Shown: in pieces, positions 5,139-8,498 of the stretch
How positions within the stretch are numbered: position 1 is the first letter of the stretch
Layout of the letters: each line of letters opens with the position of its first letter
Source: an uncultured Peptococcaceae bacterium
GTDB taxonomy: Bacteria; Bacillota; Peptococcia; Peptococcales; Peptococcaceae
Assembly (NCBI GenBank): GCA_937922955.1
Contig: CALAKO010000234.1
Span: forward strand, 1 to 8,498
DNA: 8,498 bases
Direction of reading: 5' to 3'
Notes under the pieces: generated by a model
The model's database searches: none
Told to the model about the DNA's origin: nothing
The model's input: the letters and a program-made list of their open reading frames with translations, nothing else
Made by a program: the position numbers and the translations under genes

Positions 5139-6557
5139 CTATCTTTTATTGGAATTTTTAACACCAAGAGACACCACAAATCCCAACACAGCTAAAACAA
5201 CCGTGAAATACAGGCCATAATGGGTCCCTTGCACGAAAGCCTGAGCCGTATCCGTTCCTCCTGCGGCCGTATAGGCACTCTGGCCAATCGCAAGAAGACT
5301 GGTTGCCACAGCAGTGCAAACAGCGCCCAGCACTTGCTGCATAGTATTAAGAATAGTGCTGCCATCAGTGGACAATTCGCCCGGCAATGCATTAAGCCCG
5401 CTGGACTGCGCAGGAGACATCGCCAATGGCACACCGATCATAATGATCACATGACACATAATCACATAACCAATGCTGGCATCAGCCCCTGCTAATGCGA
5501 GTAAAATTGCCCCTACAGCAGAAACCAGAAAACCTAAACGTGTAGGAATTTTAGCCCCAATTTTATCGTAAAGCGTCCCCGCAAAAAGAGATACCAACGC
5601 ATTCACCACGCCACCAGGAAGCATGATGAGCCCAGTCATTGCAACCGGCAGAAGCATCCCGTTTTGAATAAACTGCGGCAACAAATACATGGAAGAAAGA
5701 GTGATTCCGAAATTGATCATAACAAGGATCGCACCAATGCGGAATGCAGGAATAGCAAACGCACGCATGTTCAGCACAGGTACTTGCATGGAAAGCTGGC
5801 GTTTTGCATATACGCCAATACAAACGATCCCAATCACAATGCATCCAAGAACCACAGCCGACAGCCACCCCAGTGCGCTGGCAAGACTCACACCCAGTAC
5901 CAAGGCACCAAAACCTACGCAGGACAACACGCAAGACAGCACATCGATCGATGGCTTGGTCAACTGATAAGGACTAATCATATACTTAGCCGTGAAGGCC
6001 ATCGCCACAATTAAAACAATAGCAAACAGGAAGAAAATCCCACGCCAGGAAAAAGCCCCTAAGATAATACCAGAAAGCGTTGGCCCAATGGCAGGGGCAA
6101 ACATAATAATTAACGCAGTCAGCCCCATGGCCGCACCAATCTTATGCGGCGGGAACACTTCCAATACCAACGCAAACATCATTGGCAACACCAACCCCGT
6201 TCCAATGCCTTGGATCATGCGCCCTGCCAATAGCAACGCAAAAGAATTGGCACAAGCACTCATCAGCGCACCAACTGTAAAAGCCCCCAGTGCAAACATA
6301 CTTAGATTCCGCACGGAGAACCACTTCATTAATAAACTGGCGAACGGCAGCACTAAACCAATGACCAGCATATAGCCAACTACCATCCACTGTGCATACG
6401 CTGCACTCACCTGAAACACGCTCATCAGCTGCGGTAAAGCGATGTTCAAAGATGTTTCACTGAACATACCAACGAATGCACCCAAATACAGCCCCATCAT
6501 GACCAAATATGGATTTTTCGTCTCAACACGGGCTTTCATCATTACTGCTTGACTCAT
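5139..6557 (-). CDS. MFS multidrug exporter, DHA2 (EmrB/QacA) family
   Basis: A 472-residue inner-membrane proton-coupled drug exporter with about 14 predicted helices, the size and layout of the DHA2 family. Visible family motifs are FSETSLNIALP in helix 1 (residues 32-42, with E34 where QacA-like proteins usually have Asp), WMVVGYMLVIGLVLP (57-71), the motif A-like loop LMKWFSVRNL (76-85), GRMIQGIGTGLVLPMMF (112-128) and the antiporter motif C ending AIGPTLSGII (156-165). A short charged tail (KNSNKR) closes it. Substrates cannot be deduced; export of toxic hydrophobic compounds is typical. The ribosome site GGAGG is 13 bases from the ATG, longer than usual, but no other start lies between. 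It is a single-gene unit with its own putative promoter and terminator, and no membrane-fusion (EmrA) partner lies beside it, as is normal in a Gram-positive-type cell. Confidence 0.93.
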   Translation of the reverse strand: MSQAVMMKARVETKNPYLVMMGLYLGAFVGMFSETSLNIALPQLMSVFQVSAAYAQWMVVGYMLVIGLVLPFASLLMKWFSVRNLSMFALGAFTVGALMSACANSFALLLAGRMIQGIGTGLVLPMMFALVLEVFPPHKIGAAMGLTALIIMFAPAIGPTLSGIILGAFSWRGIFFLFAIVLIVAMAFTAKYMISPYQLTKPSIDVLSCVLSCVGFGALVLGVSLASALGWLSAVVLGCIVIGIVCIGVYAKRQLSMQVPVLNMRAFAIPAFRIGAILVMINFGITLSSMYLLPQFIQNGMLLPVAMTGLIMLPGGVVNALVSLFAGTLYDKIGAKIPTRLGFLVSAVGAILLALAGADASIGYVIMCHVIIMIGVPLAMSPAQSSGLNALPGELSTDGSTILNTMQQVLGAVCTAVATSLLAIGQSAYTAAGGTDTAQAFVQGTHYGLYFTVVLAVLGFVVSLGVKNSNKR

Positions 6558-6598
6558 AAAATGAATAATTCCTCCTTATCTTTTGAACCGTGAGCAAT

Positions 6599-6613
6599 CT
6601 TACCATAGGTAAG
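6599..6613. promoter_or_regulatory. Palindrome over the MFS -10 region
   Basis: CTTACC-ATA-GGTAAG is a perfect 6-3-6 inverted repeat covering the putative -10 box of the exporter gene. A second short palindrome, GCTT-CGT-AAGC (6618-6628), overlaps the spacer and -35. The position fits an operator for a local drug-responsive regulator. I cannot name the family, and no regulator gene lies immediately adjacent to the exporter apart from the XRE gene upstream. Confidence 0.45.
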
Positions 6614-6630
6614 CATCGCTTCGTAAGCAA
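6602..6630 (-). promoter_or_regulatory. Putative promoter of the MFS gene
   Basis: Minus-strand TTGCTT (6625-6630), a 17-base spacer, then TATGGT (6602-6607). Both boxes are weak matches, which would suit a promoter that needs an activator or is kept low. The AT-rich stretch 6631-6732 upstream holds no gene and no stronger promoter that I can defend. Confidence 0.4.
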
Positions 6631-6732
6631 AATTTTTCTCCAAAAGCCCTTTATAAAAATAATTTCTATTAATGTTATGTTACATACTTAAAAATACAAT
6701 CTATATTTTATGTTTTTGCGCATATTCTCGGC

Positions 6733-6773
6733 CATAAATTAAGCGCCACTCATTGAGCGGCGCTTAATTTATG
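6733..6773 (-). terminator. 15-bp palindrome, likely terminator of the XRE unit
   Basis: CATAAATTAAGCGCC (6733-6747) pairs perfectly with 6759-6773, and CTC/GAG can extend the stem across one mismatch. It starts 5 bases after the stop codon of the small membrane protein. The second arm is T-rich but is followed by GGCCGAG on the minus strand instead of a T run, so it is not a textbook intrinsic terminator. It may instead stabilise the mRNA end. Confidence 0.5.
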
Positions 6774-6778
6774 CCTAA

Positions 6779-7120
6779 TCATTGTTTCAACTGTTTAATA
6801 AGCGTTACCAGAAATACAACGCCTAATGGCAAGAGCAACCAAAGCGGTGATACAACAGCTATCTCACCATCCATATAAAGCACGAATGGCGCAATAATAC
6901 ATAATACTCCTACGACACCGGTCCCTACTAACCGGGCACACTTGCGCGATAAAACACCTGCGATAATAAACGCATGCAAAACCATTGCCAATGCCAAGAA
7001 CAGACTCAAACCACCCAACCCAGGTGCATCGTCAGCTTGCCCCAAACGGCATCCCACAACAGCAACTGCAGCCGCTGCCACAATCCACATGCCCACACGA
7101 CTTCGTGATGTTTTGTCCAT
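6779..7120 (-). CDS. Small four-helix membrane protein, unknown function
   Basis: A 113-residue hydrophobic protein with a short basic start (MDKTSRSR) and about four membrane helices at residues 9-26, 36-57, 63-83 and 90-108, ending in the charged tail KQLKQ. No catalytic motif is visible and I do not recognise a named family. C24 follows the first helix but lies too far into the protein and lacks a lipobox context, so a lipoprotein is unlikely. AGGAGG lies 8 bases before the ATG. The gene follows the XRE membrane regulator by 53 bases and is probably co-transcribed, although a weak promoter of its own is possible in the gap. The pairing suggests it is a membrane partner or target of that regulator. 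This is inference from position only. Confidence 0.8.
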   Translation of the reverse strand: MDKTSRSRVGMWIVAAAAVAVVGCRLGQADDAPGLGGLSLFLALAMVLHAFIIAGVLSRKCARLVGTGVVGVLCIIAPFVLYMDGEIAVVSPLWLLLPLGVVFLVTLIKQLKQ

Positions 7121-7139
7121 AAACGAAACCTCCTACTTT

Positions 7140-7169
7140 AGTATATGCTTAAGCATCTCACATTATCAG
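7140..7169 (-). promoter_or_regulatory. Possible internal promoter with palindrome
   Basis: In the 53-base gap before the small membrane protein, minus-strand CTGATA (7164-7169) and TATACT (7140-7145) are 18 bases apart. The spacer contains the perfect 12-base palindrome ATGCTTAAGCAT (7145-7156). This could be a secondary promoter with an operator, for example for the XRE protein upstream. The -35 matches only four of six positions. Confidence 0.3.
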
Positions 7170-7173
7170 TTGT

Positions 7174-8169
7174 TTATCGATCCTTCCGTATCATTGCACC
7201 AATTCCCAGCACGGCGACAAAAAGCACCGCTGCACTTGGCCAGATGATCCAGGTACGCTCCCAATCCATGGTCCAAAAACTCCAGAACAAATAGATGGCA
7301 AGCGTCAGGCACCAATACACCGTCACCAATGGTTCGTTGCGTTTATTCGCCAGCTTTTTGGCGCGTGTAAAATCGCCTTCTTCTAAAAGTCGCTGGAAAC
7401 TGCCATTGATGGTGCAAGTACGCACCAAAATATTCACCCCTACCGAGACAATAGCCAACGTCACCAAAAAGCCTATAACAGCAACCATACTGTCCTCATC
7501 ATAGATGGCGGCAACAAACAACGGCACCGCCGCCATGATGCACAGACCAACACCCATCACCAGCATCATACTGTGACGCTGCGCGTAGTCATCACGACGT
7601 TTGCGAACGATTCCCTCTACACCATAAGCCAATTCTACTGGCATCTTTTCTAAATAAGCATAGGTTTCCAGCTGACGACCATACAGCAAAAACATGGCCA
7701 CACCGACCGTCACAAAAAGCAGCAATAGCGGTAAACCGATCGCCACAGCAAATTCTTCCGAGATGCGATAGCCGCCTTCTTTATCCGATAAGCCGCCAAA
7801 GAGAATCAACACCATTGGCGATAAAATGCACAGACTTACCCCCAACGCGATCTTACCTGCCATCTGCTGTACCAGATCCATATAGGTATTAGCTGTTTCC
7901 AGGCTCACCATGCACGCTCCTTCATCCTCCGGAGCTGGCGTATCCATCACTGGCTCCGCACTTTTTTCCTGTACGTCGTCCTTCAACAAATAATCGGTAC
8001 TAACATCAAAAAGCGCACTCAACTTAATAATCTTATCCAAATCCGGGATCGATTGACCACTCTCCCACTTTGACACGCTCTGTCGCGATACACCCATCTG
8101 TTGTCCCAATTCCTCCTGCGACCAGCCATTCTTTTTTCGACAGTCAATAATCTTATCAGCAAGGATCAT
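7174..8169 (-). CDS. XRE-family regulator with six-helix membrane domain
   Basis: A 331-residue protein joining a cytoplasmic DNA-binding domain to a membrane domain. Residues 1-62 are an XRE/Cro-C1 helix-turn-helix (WSQEELGQQMGVSRQSVSKW at 16-35, then PDLDKIIKLSALFDVSTDYLL). An acidic linker (about 63-104) leads to two helices (106-126, 141-163), a charged cytoplasmic segment (164-199, ETYAYLEKMPVELAYGVEGI), two more helices (200-222, 228-249), a basic loop with DFTRAKKLANKRNEP, and a final helix pair (283-325). Such membrane-tethered XRE proteins are widespread in Firmicutes beside small membrane proteins or transporters; ligands are unknown. GGAGG lies 8 bases before the ATG. I see no convincing promoter upstream. 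It probably regulates its own unit and perhaps the exporter gene downstream. Confidence 0.88.
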   Translation of the reverse strand: MILADKIIDCRKKNGWSQEELGQQMGVSRQSVSKWESGQSIPDLDKIIKLSALFDVSTDYLLKDDVQEKSAEPVMDTPAPEDEGACMVSLETANTYMDLVQQMAGKIALGVSLCILSPMVLILFGGLSDKEGGYRISEEFAVAIGLPLLLLFVTVGVAMFLLYGRQLETYAYLEKMPVELAYGVEGIVRKRRDDYAQRHSMMLVMGVGLCIMAAVPLFVAAIYDEDSMVAVIGFLVTLAIVSVGVNILVRTCTINGSFQRLLEEGDFTRAKKLANKRNEPLVTVYWCLTLAIYLFWSFWTMDWERTWIIWPSAAVLFVAVLGIGAMIRKDR

Positions 8170-8413
8170 CTGTTATCCCTCCTCTGTTTTTTATCAAGTT
8201 TTTGCATTCTTGACACCTTCATCTTAACAAGCCCATCAGTTACACACCACCAAGCGGCCTTGGAAATTTGTCAACCGCCAGTTGCATGCCCTTTGTTTAG
8301 CGGAAAATACCGTTTTTCTTGTATTCCATTATGCACGAGACATTCCCAAGACACAATATCTTACTATCACCAAAAGAGGTTTACATGCCATTACATACAA
8401 TATTCCTTTAGAA
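8170..8413. other. Intergenic spacer, no gene seen
   Basis: The 244 bases between the XRE gene and the hairpin cluster hold the XRE ribosome site but no supported gene on either strand. Open frames here are short, have unlikely compositions or lack ribosome sites. A weak hairpin with a T run (around 8297-8317) is too short to call. The XRE promoter should lie here, but no pair of boxes is good enough to report. Confidence 0.4.
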
Positions 8414-8492
8414 ATCAAAACCACCCGTTGAACGGGTGGTTTGATAGGCCCTATAAGGGCCTGTTACTTGTGGTAGCACTCTTAAGAGTGCT
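8414..8492. mobile_element. Tandem hairpins, probable IS200/IS605-type element end
   Basis: Three perfect hairpins lie in a row. The first pairs 8418-8429 with 8431-8442 (core CCACCCG/CGGGTGG), and its flanks ATCAAAACC/GGTTTGAT extend it with one bulged A. The second is AGGCCCT-ATA-AGGGCCT (8446-8462). The third is the 18-base palindrome AGCACTCTTAAGAGTGCT (8475-8492). Ends of IS200/IS605 elements carry such subterminal hairpins without terminal inverted repeats, and the same regions can be made as guide-type (omega) RNA of TnpB. No transposase gene is inside the window, so identity, orientation and boundaries are inferred. Alternatives are a cluster of terminators for a gene beyond the right edge or a structured regulatory leader. 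Confidence 0.5.
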
Positions 8493-8498
8493 TTGAAC

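Noticed and set aside
8414..8492. CRISPR array at the right edge.
   Set aside because: The three palindromes differ from one another, so there are no identical repeats and no regular spacers.
8101..8496. A 131-codon plus-strand frame at the right edge.
   Set aside because: It begins antisense to the XRE helix-turn-helix and runs through the three hairpins; its composition is not protein-like.

Overview
The window looks like a moderately AT-rich chromosome segment of a Bacillota (Firmicutes) bacterium. Every convincing gene has a strong AGGAGG-type ribosome site, promoters fit the sigma-A consensus, and intrinsic terminators are compact. The gene families (BDH-type iron alcohol dehydrogenase, Flavodoxin_4-type flavodoxin, CMD/cupin fusion, RibD_C reductase, XRE regulator with a membrane tail) are typical of anaerobic gut or fermentative Firmicutes, possibly Negativicutes. 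The genus cannot be read from the sequence, and no ribosomal or tRNA gene is present to help. All nine intact genes lie on the minus strand, so biological order runs from the right edge to the left edge.

Right part (8498 to 6733): three tandem perfect hairpins at the edge look like the end of an IS200/IS605-type element or a related structured RNA. After an empty spacer come an XRE regulator with six predicted membrane helices and, 53 bases downstream, a small four-helix membrane protein, closed by a 15-bp palindrome. Middle (6630 to 5092): a 14-helix DHA2-family MFS exporter has its own putative promoter, with a palindrome over the -10, and its own terminator. Next (5072 to 4586) is a GNAT acetyltransferase.

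Left-middle (4588 to 1757): a TetR-type regulator heads an apparent operon TetR, flavodoxin, RibD_C/dihydrofolate-reductase-like protein, CMD-cupin fusion protein. Its promoter (TTGACA-17-TATACT) carries three copies of a 13-base palindrome, TGACAC-N-GTGTCA, one of which contains the stop codon of the upstream GNAT gene. A strong terminator follows. An iron-type alcohol dehydrogenase (1679 to 504) then has its own promoter. Together the genes suggest a regulated redox or detoxification module: FMN electron carrier, pyridine-nucleotide reductase, cupin/CMD protein and aldehyde/alcohol dehydrogenase. The inducer and substrates are unknown.

Left edge (503 to 1): a 45-codon minus-strand remnant without a proper start is followed by two strong hairpins and an AT-rich stretch with inverted TGTAAA/TTTACA repeats that may regulate a gene beyond the window.

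The parts list is largely familiar. The best leads are the triple TetR operator with the redox operon it controls, the hairpin cluster at the right edge, and the XRE membrane regulator with its small membrane partner.
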